A DNA stretch of 64,000 bases from Achromobacter xylosoxidans A8. Its GTDB lineage: Bacteria; Pseudomonadota; Gammaproteobacteria; Burkholderiales; Burkholderiaceae_B. The stretch spans positions 5,642,001-5,706,000 of the forward strand of contig NC_014640.1 of NCBI RefSeq assembly GCF_000165835.1, given 5' to 3'. This document shows, one piece after another, positions 25,654-34,631 of this stretch (position 1 is the stretch's first letter; each line of letters opens with the position of its first letter). A model generated the notes under the pieces. That model did not search any database and was not told the DNA's origin. It worked only from the letters and a program-made list of their open reading frames with translations. A program made the translations under genes and the position numbers.

Positions 25654-26286
25654 ATGCACGCCGTTTCCATCGCCCCCACAGCCGCCCCGGCCTGTAGCGC
25701 CGAACCCACCCTGCGGTTCGCCAGCGCGCTGCTGCGCCATGCGCCGCCCGGCCATCCCGACGCGGGGTTCTTTGCCACCGTCATCGGCAAGAGCCTGGCC
25801 TGCGGCGACCTGGGACGCAGCGGCCTGTCGTCGCGGGAACTGGAAGGGCTGATCGCGCGCCTCTTTCCCGGCGCGCTGACGGGCCATGATTCCGCGCTGG
25901 CCGCCTTGCGCGAGCAGGCCGCCATCTACCCCGCCCGCAACATGGATGCGGCCCAGGCGGAATTCATGCCTCTGCTGCGCGCGCTGCTGGACACCTGGGC
26001 CGCGCCCGGCGCAAGCACCACGCCCTGGGTCAGCAGCGTGCTGGCGCACGCCTGTCTGCGGCCCGACCATCTGTGGCGGGACCTGGGCCTGTCCGGCCGC
26101 GAAGACGTGACCTTCCTGCTGGCGCGCCACTATCCGGGACTGGTGGTGCGCAATGTGCGCAACCTGCGGTGGAAGCAGTTCCTGGCCTATTCCGCCTGTG
26201 AGCAGGCGGGCCTGCCGCCCGCCGCCGCACCCGGCTGTCCGGCCTGCGAAGACTACGGTTTCTGCTATCCGGACATGCCGGACTGA
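25654..26286 (+). CDS. nifQ: NifQ-family molybdenum-handling protein
   Basis: A 210-aa cytoplasmic protein. The C-terminal block RNLRWKQFLAYSACEQAG followed by CPACEDYGFCYP is the NifQ hallmark. In diazotrophs NifQ carries molybdenum to FeMo-cofactor assembly on an Fe-S/Mo cluster bound by CX4CX2CX5C. Here the last three cysteines are present (CPAC-x5-C) but the first is replaced by Ala; another Cys stands 13 residues upstream of CPAC. No nif structural genes are in the window. A ModE-type operator directly upstream independently points to molybdenum. The gene runs convergently into a TonB receptor 9 bases away. Confidence 0.75.
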   Translation: MHAVSIAPTAAPACSAEPTLRFASALLRHAPPGHPDAGFFATVIGKSLACGDLGRSGLSSRELEGLIARLFPGALTGHDSALAALREQAAIYPARNMDAAQAEFMPLLRALLDTWAAPGASTTPWVSSVLAHACLRPDHLWRDLGLSGREDVTFLLARHYPGLVVRNVRNLRWKQFLAYSACEQAGLPPAAAPGCPACEDYGFCYPDMPD

Positions 26287-26295
26287 ACGCCAGCT

Positions 26296-28410
26296 TCAGA
26301 ACCGGTAGGTCGCGCCTACGCCCATTCCCAGGCTGCGTCCGGCCGCCGGTTCGTAATAGCGTCCGTTGGTCTCGTTGACGATCACGGACCCGGCATAGCG
26401 CCGGTCGAACAGGTTATCCACACGCCCGTAGGCGTTCAGCTCCCAGGCCCCCGCCTTGAGCACGTAGCCCGCGCTCAGCGCCGCCACGAAGTAGCCGGGC
26501 GCATCGCCGTCGTTGGCGTCGTTCACATAGATCTTGCTGAGGAAACGCCCTTCCACCGAGGCCTGCCAGCCTTCGGGCGGCGCCCAAGCCAGCGAGGCAT
26601 AGGCGGCCTGGCGCGCGATGCCGGGGATCTTGTTGCCGGCGCGGATATCGCCTGGCCCGTCGTCGGCATAGCGCGCATTCAGCCAGGTATAGGCGAGCTG
26701 CGCGCGCCCATGGCGCGCGAATTCGCCCGACCAGCCCAGTTCCACGCCGTCGCGCCGCGTGCGGCCGGCGTTCTGGTAGGTGGTCCGTCCGCCCGTGCTG
26801 CCCGCGGACACGATCTCGTCGTCGGTGCCGGTATGGAACACGGCGGCCGTCAGCAGGCCGCCCGCCATGCTGGCCTTCACGCCGGCTTCCAGATTGGTGC
26901 TGAGCGCGGGCGCCAGGCCGAAATTCAGGCCCGGCTGGCCGCCAGGACGGTAGGAGATCTCGTTGAGCGTTGGCGTCTCGAACCCCCGGCCATACGAAGC
27001 ATAAAAATTCAGATCGGAATTCGGCGCATAGCGGATGGCTGCTACCGGCAAAGCCTTGCGATAGCGCGCGTCGCCGCTGTCGTCGGCATTGCCGGACACG
27101 ATGTAATGGTCGTTGGAATCGAAGCTGACGGTGCTGTAGCGCAGACCCGCGTCCAGCGTCCAGCGCTCTGACATCTGCCAGGAGGCCTGCAGGTAAGGAT
27201 CGGCGTTGTAGACGGTATTGGTTTCGTCGCGCCTGAGCGCGCCCTGCACGCCCAGTTGGCGGTTGGCGCCCTCGCCGCTGAAGTTCTGGTAGCCCTTGCG
27301 GTCTTCGCGCATGGAATCGTAGGCAAAGCCGCCGATCAGGGTCAGCGGCCTGCCCGCCATCGCCAGCTCGGAGGTCCAGCGCAGGTCCGCGCCGCCGTAT
27401 TGCCGTTTCAGGTCGATGACGCCTCCAGCCTGGGTCGGCGCCATCTGCGCGGCAGGGGGGATCGCCTGGAATTGCGTGGTGTCGCGCTGGCCGTAATAGA
27501 CCATCACCCGCAAGGTGTTGCGGCTGTCCACCATGCGCTCGTAGACCGCCCCGCCCTGGGTCTGCCTGACCGTCTTGCGGGTGTCGAACTGTTCGGCCAG
27601 GGGAGCCGCGCGCGGGTCGTCCTGGAATTGTTGGTACGTCAATCCCAGCGGATCTTGCGCCTTGAGGTCCACGCTATTGGCCACGATGGTCAGCCGGCTG
27701 GCGTCGTCCAGTTGCAGGCCCAGCTTGGCATTGGCCAGGTTCTTGCGCGCGGCGCTGTGGTCGCGGTAGCCGTCGGTGGTGAAACGCGTCAGGTCCAGCA
27801 CGTAGTCCAGCCCGCCGTTGGCGCCGTTGGCGCGGGCGCCATGGCGCCATGTGCCGTAGCTGCCGCCCCAGCCGCTGGCCGTGAGCGACGGCGGTTCCAC
27901 CCCGTCTTCGGTAAACACCTGGATCACGCCGCCCGAGGAATTGCCGTACAGCGCCGAAAACGGGCCGCGCAGCACTTCGACGCGGCCGATGGAACCGATG
28001 TCGATGTTCGACGTCTGCCCTTGCCCGTCCGGCATGGTGGCCGGTATGCCGTCCACGTACAGGCGCACGCCGCGCACGCCGAAGGTGGAGCGCGCGCCGA
28101 AGCCGCGGCTGGATATCTGCAGGTCCTGCGCGTAATTCTGGCGGTTCTGGATCTGCAGCCCGGGCACGCCGGCCAGGCCTTCGGACAGGTTGATGCCCGG
28201 CTGCTGCAGACGCATGGCCGCGCCTTCCACCACGTTCACCGAGGCCGGCGTGTCCAGCACCGAGGTGCCCAGGCGCGTCCCCGTCACCACCACCGCGGGC
28301 ATCAGCGGTTCCGCCTCCTGCGCCCAGGCGGCCCCCGCTGGAAACGAGGCCAGCAGGCCATGCACGGCCCAACGCCCCATGCCCGTAAGCCACCACTGCC
28401 GCTGCGCCAA
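26296..28410 (-). CDS. pqqU: PqqU/YncD-type TonB-dependent receptor
   Basis: A 704-aa outer-membrane receptor with a signal peptide ending AAWAQ. The plug is very close to E. coli YncD: VQ/IQNRQNYAQDLQ, then RGFGARSTFGVRGVRLYVDG, IPATMPDGQGQTSNID and VEVLRGPFSALYGNSSGGV. Barrel stretches such as DTRKTVRQTQ, YGRGFETPTLNE and VIVNETNGRYYEPAAGR also match, and it ends in Phe. E. coli YncD takes up pyrroloquinoline quinone and has been renamed PqqU, so PQQ is the best guess. Clear orthology makes it unlikely that it is a molybdenum receptor, despite its nifQ neighbour. Confidence 0.85.
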   Translation of the reverse strand: MAQRQWWLTGMGRWAVHGLLASFPAGAAWAQEAEPLMPAVVVTGTRLGTSVLDTPASVNVVEGAAMRLQQPGINLSEGLAGVPGLQIQNRQNYAQDLQISSRGFGARSTFGVRGVRLYVDGIPATMPDGQGQTSNIDIGSIGRVEVLRGPFSALYGNSSGGVIQVFTEDGVEPPSLTASGWGGSYGTWRHGARANGANGGLDYVLDLTRFTTDGYRDHSAARKNLANAKLGLQLDDASRLTIVANSVDLKAQDPLGLTYQQFQDDPRAAPLAEQFDTRKTVRQTQGGAVYERMVDSRNTLRVMVYYGQRDTTQFQAIPPAAQMAPTQAGGVIDLKRQYGGADLRWTSELAMAGRPLTLIGGFAYDSMREDRKGYQNFSGEGANRQLGVQGALRRDETNTVYNADPYLQASWQMSERWTLDAGLRYSTVSFDSNDHYIVSGNADDSGDARYRKALPVAAIRYAPNSDLNFYASYGRGFETPTLNEISYRPGGQPGLNFGLAPALSTNLEAGVKASMAGGLLTAAVFHTGTDDEIVSAGSTGGRTTYQNAGRTRRDGVELGWSGEFARHGRAQLAYTWLNARYADDGPGDIRAGNKIPGIARQAAYASLAWAPPEGWQASVEGRFLSKIYVNDANDGDAPGYFVAALSAGYVLKAGAWELNAYGRVDNLFDRRYAGSVIVNETNGRYYEPAAGRSLGMGVGATYRF

Positions 28411-28458
28411 ACACGCCTCCTGTAGGGGCCGCGGCGGGAATCGGTTCTAATACCCGCC

Positions 28459-28674
28459 ATGGATAACTCGCAAGACATCGAACGCCGCCTGCTGGAGCTG
28501 GAGGTCAAGGCCAGCTTCTCGGACGACATGCTGGAACAGCTCAACCAGATCATCGTGCGCCAGCAACAGCAGATAGACCGGCTGATGCGTGAAGTGGCCG
28601 ACCTGCGCCAGCAGACGCCCGAGGGCGGCGCCGCCTTCCGCAGCCTGCGCGACGAAATACCGCCGCACTACTGA
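28459..28674 (+). CDS. slyX: SlyX family protein
   Basis: A 71-aa coiled-coil protein beginning MDNSQDIERRLLELEVKASF. Heptad-like spacing continues through MLEQLNQIIVRQQQQIDRLMREV, and it ends LRDEIPPHY; the PPHY end is the SlyX hallmark. Function in the family is unsettled. It is divergent from the PqqU-type receptor with 48 bases between. About 286 bases follow before the next gene; they are AT-rich from 28760 onwards and show no gene, only a likely promoter zone. Confidence 0.9.
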   Translation: MDNSQDIERRLLELEVKASFSDDMLEQLNQIIVRQQQQIDRLMREVADLRQQTPEGGAAFRSLRDEIPPHY

Positions 28675-28960
28675 TACCGGCCGCGCCCGCCGCGCCGGTC
28701 TTCCCCACCTGCATCCAAAACCTCAGGGAACTACCGCGTTCCAGGCCTTCGTTCGCCTGGATAAAGCGTCCCTAATTCCATCCATGGAAAATATATCCTA
28801 AGAAAACGCCTATCTTTCCACTGATGGGAATATCTTTTACCAATACAAGGGTTTATCCCTACTCCGATTCAGCGCACTATTGAGCCATCGGGAAACAGCA
28901 ACGAACCAGACGGATAGGCCGCCGATTCGCTCCCAAAGCTCTTGAAATCGGAGATTTACC

Positions 28961-29317
28961 ATGAAGACCCTCGCTACCGCTTTGATGATGTCCCTGGCCG
29001 CGCTGAGCGCCGGCGCCTACGCCGCCTCGCCCAACATCGAACCCAACAACGTTCCGTTCCAAGGCGTCTACGGCACGCCGTATGAAGGCCCGACCCGCGC
29101 CCAGGTGCAAGCCGAACTGGCTGCCGCCAAGGCTGCCGGCCAGATGGCCGAAGTGGAACCGAACAACGTGCCGTTCCAAGGCGTCTACGGTACGCCCGCC
29201 ACCGGCAAGACTCGCGCTGAAGTGCGCGCCGAACTGGCTGCCGCCCGCGCCGCCGGCCAGATGGCCGACGTGGAACCGAACAACGTGCCCTTCCAAGGCG
29301 TCTACCACGCCAACTGA
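28961..29317 (+). CDS. DUF4148 exported repeat protein
   Basis: A 118-aa protein with a signal peptide ending GAYAA. The mature chain is two and a third copies of one 39-residue unit: VEPNNVPFQGVYGTP, a short linker, then a helix KTRAEVRAELAAARAAGQMA. A third, shortened unit ends the protein at GVYHAN. The helix is the DUF4148 core. The gene stands alone with a strong terminator downstream. Such proteins are small and probably periplasmic; function unknown. The copies are also very similar at DNA level, suggesting recent duplication. Confidence 0.75.
   Translation: MKTLATALMMSLAALSAGAYAASPNIEPNNVPFQGVYGTPYEGPTRAQVQAELAAAKAAGQMAEVEPNNVPFQGVYGTPATGKTRAEVRAELAAARAAGQMADVEPNNVPFQGVYHAN
29036..29314 (+). 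repeat. 117-base in-frame tandem repeat
   Basis: Two full 117-base units (29036-29152 and 29153-29269) and a 45-base third unit (29270-29314) lie inside the DUF4148 gene. Each unit begins with codons for EPNNVPFQGVY. Copy number could vary between strains by slippage or recombination. Confidence 0.8.
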
Positions 29318-29354
29318 GCGCACGCGGATTTACCCCTCCCCTTGTTGTACCTTG

Positions 29355-29380
29355 GCCGCCAGCATCTGGCGGCTTTTTTT
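29355..29380 (+). terminator. Rho-independent terminator after DUF4148 gene
   Basis: GCCGCCAG-CAT-CTGGCGGC followed by seven T residues: a perfect 8-base-pair stem with a 3-base loop, 38 bases after the DUF4148 stop. Confidence 0.92.
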
Positions 29381-29554
29381 CGTCTGTATGAAAGGCGGCT
29401 GCCGTGCTGCATAACACCGCTCTTTCTGCCTCGCAGTGTGGCCTCAAGGCAAAAACCGCCAGTTTCAGTCCGCCGCGCAAAGCACTGTTCCATCTGTTCG
29501 CGTACTATCGCCCCAAGATCAGGCATAACACTACGACTCAACAGGGAGCCCATC

Positions 29555-29935
29555 TTGAAACACACCCGCGTTCTCGCCTCTTTGCTGGTGGCTTGCGGCA
29601 TCGCCGCGCCGGCGCTCGCCGCGCCTCCGGTGATGCTGAACAATGCCATCATCACGCAGATCCCCAAGGGCGATCAGCCCTCGTTCCACGAAGCCGTGGC
29701 GCAGTCGCTGAACAGCTCGGCCGACGGCCAGCGCACCCAGTGGAGCAGCACGCACCAGCCTAAAAAGGCCCCGCCCATCACCGTGCAGCTGACGCCCACG
29801 CAGACCAGCAAGGTCAAGGATGATCGCCTCTGCCGCTTCCTGGTCGGCGATTTCGCCCGCGGCGCCACCACGGAAAAATGGCAGTTCTGGTTCTGCAAGC
29901 AGCCCGACGGCACCTGGAAGGCCAGCAGCAACTAA
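29555..29935 (+). CDS. Small exported protein of unknown function
   Basis: A 126-aa protein. The start is the TTG at 29555, because CAGGGAG lies 7 bases upstream and the reading MKHTRVLASLLVACG begins a proper signal peptide ending PALAA. The mature part has two Cys (RLCRFLVGDF and WFCKQPDGTW) and a C-terminal WKASSN. The end pattern (R-FLVGDF, then FWFCKQPDGTWKA) recalls the short lipoproteins at 33557 and 34102 (VTTVCRDGEHWRWA, MICQQPGGQWKWA), hinting at a shared periplasmic fold. No function can be assigned. Confidence 0.7.
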   Translation: MKHTRVLASLLVACGIAAPALAAPPVMLNNAIITQIPKGDQPSFHEAVAQSLNSSADGQRTQWSSTHQPKKAPPITVQLTPTQTSKVKDDRLCRFLVGDFARGATTEKWQFWFCKQPDGTWKASSN

Positions 29936-29984
29936 GACTGCGCTGCGCTGAATTCCGGCGCGAGACCAACTTCTGCGTCAGCGC

Positions 29985-30029
29985 AAAAAAAGCGTGCCGC
30001 TCCATCATGGAGCGGCACGCTTTTTTTTT
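29985..30029. terminator. Bidirectional terminator
   Basis: AGCGTGCCGCTCCA-TCA-TGGAGCGGCACGCT, a perfect 14-base-pair stem with A6 on the left and T9 on the right. It separates the convergent small exported protein gene and maeB and should work in both directions. Confidence 0.95.
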
Positions 30030-30073
30030 GCGCCGTGTCCGCGCGCGCCGAATAGGCGCGCGCAAGAACAGGA

Positions 30074-32374
30074 TCAGGCCGAGGCTTCGGTCCGGTTGGC
30101 GTCCAGCACGGTCATCGCGGTCATGTTGATGATGCGGCGCACGGTGGAGCTGGAGGTCAGGATGTGCACCGGTGCATTGGCGCCCAGCAGGAACGGACCC
30201 ACCGCCACGTTGCCGCCCGCGGCCGTCTTGAGCAGGTTGTAGGCGATGTTGCCCGAGTCCACGTTCGGGCACACCAGCAGGTTGGCCTGGCCCTTGAGCG
30301 AAGACGAGGGCAGGATACGCATGCGCAGCGCTTCATCCAGCGCGCAGTCGCCATGCATCTCGCCGTCGATCTCCAGGTCCGGCGCGGCCTGGCGCACCAG
30401 TTCCAGCGCGCGGCGCATCTTCGCGCCCGAGGCCGAACTGCCCGAACCGAAGTTCGAACGCGACAGCAGCGCGACCTTGGGCGCCAGGTTCATGCGGGCC
30501 ATTTCCTGCGCCGCCATCACCGTGAACTCGGCGATCTGCTCGGCCGAGGGCTCGTCATTGACGTGCGTGTCCACCAGCACCACCGTACGCTCGTTGAGCA
30601 GCAGGATGTTCATGGCGGCGTACACATTGTGGCCAGGGCGGCGGCCGATGACTTCGTCCACGAAGCGCAGGTGGTCGTGATACGCGCCCACCGTGCCGCA
30701 GACCATGCCGTCGGCATCGCCCAGGTGCACCATCATCGCGCCGATCAGGGTCAGGCGGCGGCGCATTTCCACGCGCGCCATTTCCTTGGTGATGCCGCGG
30801 CGGCACATCAGTTCCCAGTACGTGGTCCAGTACTGGTGGAAGCGCTCGTCGTATTCCGGGTTGGTGACTTCGACGTCCTCGCCCAGGCGCAGGCGCAGGC
30901 CGAACTTCTCGATGCGCGACAACAGGACCGCGGGACGGCCCACCAGGATGGGACGGGCCAGGCCTTCGTCCACGATCACCTGCACCGCGCGCAGCACGCG
31001 TTCGTCTTCGCCTTCCGTGAACACGATGCGCGCCTTGCCGCCTTCGCGCACGATGCGCTTGGCCGCCGAGAACAGCGGCTTCATGAAGGCGCCCGAGTGG
31101 TACACGAACTGCTGCAGCTGTTCTTCGTAGGCTTCCAGGTCCGCCAGCGGACGCGTAGCCACGCCGCCTTCCATCGCGGCCTTGGCCACGGCAGGGGCGA
31201 TGCGCACGATCAGGCGCGGATCGAAAGGCTTGGGAATCAGGTACTCAGGGCCGAACGAAATATCGTAGGTGCCATAGGCCGCCGCCACCACTTCGTTCTG
31301 CTCTTCCTCGGCCAGCTCGGCGATGGCGTAGACCGCCGCCTTTTCCATTTCGCGGGTGATGGTGGTGGCGCCCACGTCCAGCGCGCCGCGGAAGATGTAG
31401 GGGAAGCACAGCACGTTGTTGACCTGGTTCGGATAGTCCGAACGGCCGGTCGCCATGACGACGTCGTCGCGCACCGATTGCGCCACTTCCGGCAGGATCT
31501 CGGGCGTGGGATTGGCCAGCGCCAGGATCAGCGGGCGCGGACCCATCGCCGCGACCATCTCGGGCTTGAGCACGCCGCCGGCCGACAGGCCCAGGAATAC
31601 GTCGGCGTCCTGGATCACTTCGGCCAGCTTGCGGGCCTCGGTCTTCTGCGCGAAGCGCGCCTTGTCCGGGTCCATCAGCACGGTGCGGCCTTCGTAGACC
31701 ACGCCTTCGATGTCGGTGACCCAGACGTTTTCCAGCGGCAGGCCCAGGTCCACCATCAGGTCCAGGCAGGCCAGCGCGGCGGCGCCTGCACCGGAAGTCA
31801 CCACCTTGACCTGCTTGATGTCCTTGCCCACGACCTTCAGGCCGTTGATGAAGGCGGCCGAAACCGTAATGGCCGTGCCGTGCTGGTCGTCATGGAAAAC
31901 GGGGATCTTCATGCGCTCGCGCAGCTTGCGCTCGACGGTGAAGCATTCCGGGGCCTTGATGTCTTCGAGATTGATGCCGCCGAAGGTGGCTTCCAGGCCG
32001 GCGATGATCTCGACCAGCTTGTCCGGGTCGGTCTCGTTGATTTCGATGTCGTACACGTCCAGGCCGGCGAACTTCTTGAACAGCACCGCCTTGCCTTCCA
32101 TCACCGGCTTGGAGGCCAGCGCGCCGATGTTGCCCAGGCCCAGCACCGCGGTGCCGTTGGTGATCACGCCCACCAGATTGCCGCGGCCGGTGTAGCGGTA
32201 CACATTGGCCGGATCGGCCACGATTTCTTCACAGGCTGCCGCCACGCCAGGCGAGTACGCCAGGGCCAGGTCGCGCTGGTTGACCAGCGGCTTGGACGCC
32301 ACGACGGAGATCTTCCCCGGGGTGGGGAACTCGTGATAGTCCAGTGCTGCCTGGCGGTCCGATTGCGTATTCAT
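30074..32374 (-). CDS. maeB: NADP-dependent malic enzyme (MaeB type)
   Basis: A 766-aa enzyme that decarboxylates malate to pyruvate with reduction of NADP. The N-terminal malic domain contains [21 protein letters not shown] and [13 protein letters not shown]. The NAD(P)-binding half has [16 protein letters not shown] and ALANPTPEI. The last 330 residues form the phosphotransacetylase-like domain ([15 protein letters not shown] to [12 protein letters not shown]), the typical MaeB fusion, where it has a regulatory rather than catalytic role. Length is normal. It is divergent from a LysR gene with about 107 bases between, a common arrangement for local control, though no operator was recognised. 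Confidence 0.95.
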   Translation of the reverse strand: MNTQSDRQAALDYHEFPTPGKISVVASKPLVNQRDLALAYSPGVAAACEEIVADPANVYRYTGRGNLVGVITNGTAVLGLGNIGALASKPVMEGKAVLFKKFAGLDVYDIEINETDPDKLVEIIAGLEATFGGINLEDIKAPECFTVERKLRERMKIPVFHDDQHGTAITVSAAFINGLKVVGKDIKQVKVVTSGAGAAALACLDLMVDLGLPLENVWVTDIEGVVYEGRTVLMDPDKARFAQKTEARKLAEVIQDADVFLGLSAGGVLKPEMVAAMGPRPLILALANPTPEILPEVAQSVRDDVVMATGRSDYPNQVNNVLCFPYIFRGALDVGATTITREMEKAAVYAIAELAEEEQNEVVAAAYGTYDISFGPEYLIPKPFDPRLIVRIAPAVAKAAMEGGVATRPLADLEAYEEQLQQFVYHSGAFMKPLFSAAKRIVREGGKARIVFTEGEDERVLRAVQVIVDEGLARPILVGRPAVLLSRIEKFGLRLRLGEDVEVTNPEYDERFHQYWTTYWELMCRRGITKEMARVEMRRRLTLIGAMMVHLGDADGMVCGTVGAYHDHLRFVDEVIGRRPGHNVYAAMNILLLNERTVVLVDTHVNDEPSAEQIAEFTVMAAQEMARMNLAPKVALLSRSNFGSGSSASGAKMRRALELVRQAAPDLEIDGEMHGDCALDEALRMRILPSSSLKGQANLLVCPNVDSGNIAYNLLKTAAGGNVAVGPFLLGANAPVHILTSSSTVRRIINMTAMTVLDANRTEASA

Positions 32375-32481
32375 GGGGCAGAGCCTCCTTGTCTTGATAT
32401 AGGAAAAATTCTAGGCTTCAATACATAAGCAGATCATTACTTTTTAATATCGTTCCATAATCTTTATCTTATGCATTGCCT

Positions 32482-33450
32482 ATGACAGCCTTTGATCCGG
32501 ACCTCGTTATCCGGAAACTGACCTCGCGGCTGAAGATGCGCCACCTGGTGCTGCTGCTGCAGATTGAGCAGCACGGCTCACTGACCCGGGTAGCCGAGCA
32601 CATGGCCACCAGCCAGCCCGCCGTGACCAACGCCCTGGCGGAACTGGAAAGCATGTTCGACGTGCCCCTGTTCGAACGCTCGGTGCGCGGCATGACGCCC
32701 ACGCCCCTGGGCGCGGTGGTGCTGGCGCGGGCCCGCGCCCTGGTCCACGACCTGGGCCATCTGGTCCAGGAAATGGAGGCCGTGGCGGCTGGCCACGCCG
32801 CCCATCTGCATATCGGCGTCATCCCTTTCGTGTCCGGACAGATGCTGTCGTCCGCCATCAGCCGCACCCTGCCCCAGGGCCGCCGCATTACCGCCACCAT
32901 CCACGAAGGCCAGGGGCCAGCGCTGCTGCGGCAGTTGCGCGACCACACCCTGGACATGGTGGTGGGCTGGGCCACGCCCTCGGTCGACATGGAAAACCTG
33001 GGTTTCGAAGTGCTGTACCACCAGCAGCCGCGCCTGATCGCCAGCCGCCGGCTGGCCGCCCGCCTGGGCCGGTCGAAGCTGGAATGGAACCGGCTTGCCG
33101 ACCTGGACTGGATCCTGGGCACGCCGGACAGCCCGATCCGCGAGCAGGTGTCCGAGATCTTCCTGCGGGCCGGGCTGGCGCCCCCGACGCCGTCGGTCCA
33201 GAGCGATTCGTCCAAGCTGATCGGCGAAATGATCGTGGCCAGCGACCGCGCCGTCGCCATCCTGCCCGCCGACATCGCCGACGAACTGGTGCGTATCGCC
33301 GGCGCGGCCATCGTGCCGTATTCCTTCGACTGGACCCTGCCGCCTATTGCCCTGTTCACGCGCGCCGGAGACTTGCGCCGCAACGTCGACGCGCTGTTCG
33401 CCGCCGCGCTGCGCGAGGCCTACACCAAGGGTGCGCGCGCGTCCGTCTGA
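32482..33450 (+). CDS. LysR-family transcriptional regulator
   Basis: A 322-aa regulator. Residues 12-70 hold the winged helix (MRHLVLLLQIEQHGSLTRVAEHMATSQPAVTNALAELESMF). The effector domain has LHIGVIPFVSGQML and VGWATPSVDME. ATG at 32482 is preferred to the TTG two codons earlier. Divergent from maeB, which is its most likely target by position; effector unknown. The intergenic bases are AT-rich. Confidence 0.88.
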   Translation: MTAFDPDLVIRKLTSRLKMRHLVLLLQIEQHGSLTRVAEHMATSQPAVTNALAELESMFDVPLFERSVRGMTPTPLGAVVLARARALVHDLGHLVQEMEAVAAGHAAHLHIGVIPFVSGQMLSSAISRTLPQGRRITATIHEGQGPALLRQLRDHTLDMVVGWATPSVDMENLGFEVLYHQQPRLIASRRLAARLGRSKLEWNRLADLDWILGTPDSPIREQVSEIFLRAGLAPPTPSVQSDSSKLIGEMIVASDRAVAILPADIADELVRIAGAAIVPYSFDWTLPPIALFTRAGDLRRNVDALFAAALREAYTKGARASV

Positions 33451-33556
33451 ACCGCGCGCGGCAAGAGAATTGCCAACAAATGCAAATACGCTCGCGCCGC
33501 GGCGGCGCGCGCTCCTATACTTCCCGCGCCAAGCAACAAGCAGGAGGGCACGCAGT

Positions 33557-34105
33557 TTGTTCACACTTCCGCCTATCAACCCGGGCCGCGGCGCGATCGC
33601 CCTCATCGCTCTGGCCGCGCTCGCCGGATTGTCCGGCTGCAGTTCGCTGCTGAGCGAAGGCACGGGCGCCGCGGCCGGTATCGCCGGCACCGCCATCGCC
33701 AACAAAGTCACTGACAACGCCACCGTCGCCACCGGCATCGGCCTGGGCGTGCAGGCCGGCGCCAAGGCCGCGCTGGCCTATGCCCAACGCAAGACCCGCG
33801 GCGAAGAGCAGGACGCCATCGCCATGGCCGCCGGTCCGCTGGCAGTGGGCAAGGTCGCCAACTGGCAGGTCAAGCACCAATTGCCCATCGAAAGCGACGC
33901 GCAGGGCCAGGTCACCGTCAGCCGGCTGATCGGCGGCGTGAATCTGGAATGCAAGGAAGTGGTCTTCTCCATCGACACGCCCGCCGACAAGGCCGGCGCC
34001 GATCCGCTGCGCGAGTTCTACGTCACCACCGTCTGCCGCGACGGCGAGCACTGGCGCTGGGCCAGCGCCGAGCCCGCCACCGCCCGCTGGGGTTCCCTGC
34101 AGTGA
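33557..34105 (+). CDS. Lipoprotein of unknown function, paralogue 1
   Basis: A 182-aa lipoprotein. The start is a TTG at 33557 with a strong AGGAGGG 8 bases upstream. Signal and lipobox read ALAGLSGC. The mature protein has a glycine/alanine-rich region (GTGAAAGIAGTAIANKV, GIGLGVQAGAKAAL) like membrane-inserting surface lipoproteins, then GKVANWQVKHQLPIE, CKEVVFSID and VTTVCRDGEHWRWASAEPATARWGSLQ. The last 85 residues align with the following gene's product. The GTGA overlap with it shows an operon. Probably outer-membrane or periplasmic; function unknown. Confidence 0.72.
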   Translation: MFTLPPINPGRGAIALIALAALAGLSGCSSLLSEGTGAAAGIAGTAIANKVTDNATVATGIGLGVQAGAKAALAYAQRKTRGEEQDAIAMAAGPLAVGKVANWQVKHQLPIESDAQGQVTVSRLIGGVNLECKEVVFSIDTPADKAGADPLREFYVTTVCRDGEHWRWASAEPATARWGSLQ

Positions 34106-34596
34106 GGCGCGCCGCAAGTCTGCTGGCGCTGGCCGCCTGCCTGGGACTGGCCGGCTGCCAGAGTTCCTCCATCGGCGGCGCCACCGGCGCCGTGGTCGGC
34201 ACCATCAGCGGCGCCGCCACCGCCAATCCGGTGGCGGGCTACGCCATCGGCGTCACGGTGCAGGCGGCGGTGGACGCCACGGTGAAGTACGTGCTGCGCG
34301 AATGGAAGAACGACCAGCAGAACGTCATGGCCAATGCGGCCGGCGCCCTGCCCATCGGCCAGGTGCGGCAATGGGAAATCCGCCAACCGCTGTCCGTGGG
34401 CAATGAGCGCGGCGGCATCCAGGTGGTGCGCGACATCGCCACGCCACTGACCCATTGCCGCGAAGTGCTGTTCACGGTGGAGCAAAAGGACGCACCCGCG
34501 CCCGCCTATGCCAGCATGATCTGCCAACAGCCAGGCGGCCAATGGAAGTGGGCCGCGGCCGAGCCCGCGGTGGCGCGCTGGAACGGGCTGCAATAG
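34102..34596 (+). CDS. Lipoprotein of unknown function, paralogue 2
   Basis: A 164-aa lipoprotein starting at a GTG whose last two bases are the start of the upstream TGA. Signal and lipobox read LGLAGC. A Gly/Ala-rich stretch follows (GGATGAVVGTISGAATANPVAGYA), then GQVRQWEIRQPLSVG, CREVLFTVE and MICQQPGGQWKWAAAEPAVARWNGLQ, matching the upstream protein in order and spacing including the two conserved Cys. They are clear tandem paralogues, diverged well beyond a recent duplication. Confidence 0.72.
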   Translation: MRRAASLLALAACLGLAGCQSSSIGGATGAVVGTISGAATANPVAGYAIGVTVQAAVDATVKYVLREWKNDQQNVMANAAGALPIGQVRQWEIRQPLSVGNERGGIQVVRDIATPLTHCREVLFTVEQKDAPAPAYASMICQQPGGQWKWAAAEPAVARWNGLQ

Positions 34597-34631
34597 CGTG
34601 AACGGCTGAGCGCCCACGCGCGGACCGCAGG

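Noticed and set aside
26296..28410. TonB receptor as a molybdenum-complex receptor because of the nifQ neighbour
   Set aside because: Its sequence follows E. coli YncD/PqqU along its whole length, so PQQ uptake is the better explanation. Convergent adjacency is weak evidence.
29036..29314. Repeats as a CRISPR array
   Set aside because: The units are 117 bases, in frame, adjoining without spacers, and encode a signal-bearing protein.
30164..32428. A 754-codon open frame antisense to maeB
   Set aside because: Same cause: the translation is His/Gln/Ala-rich without motifs, while maeB on the other strand is unmistakable.
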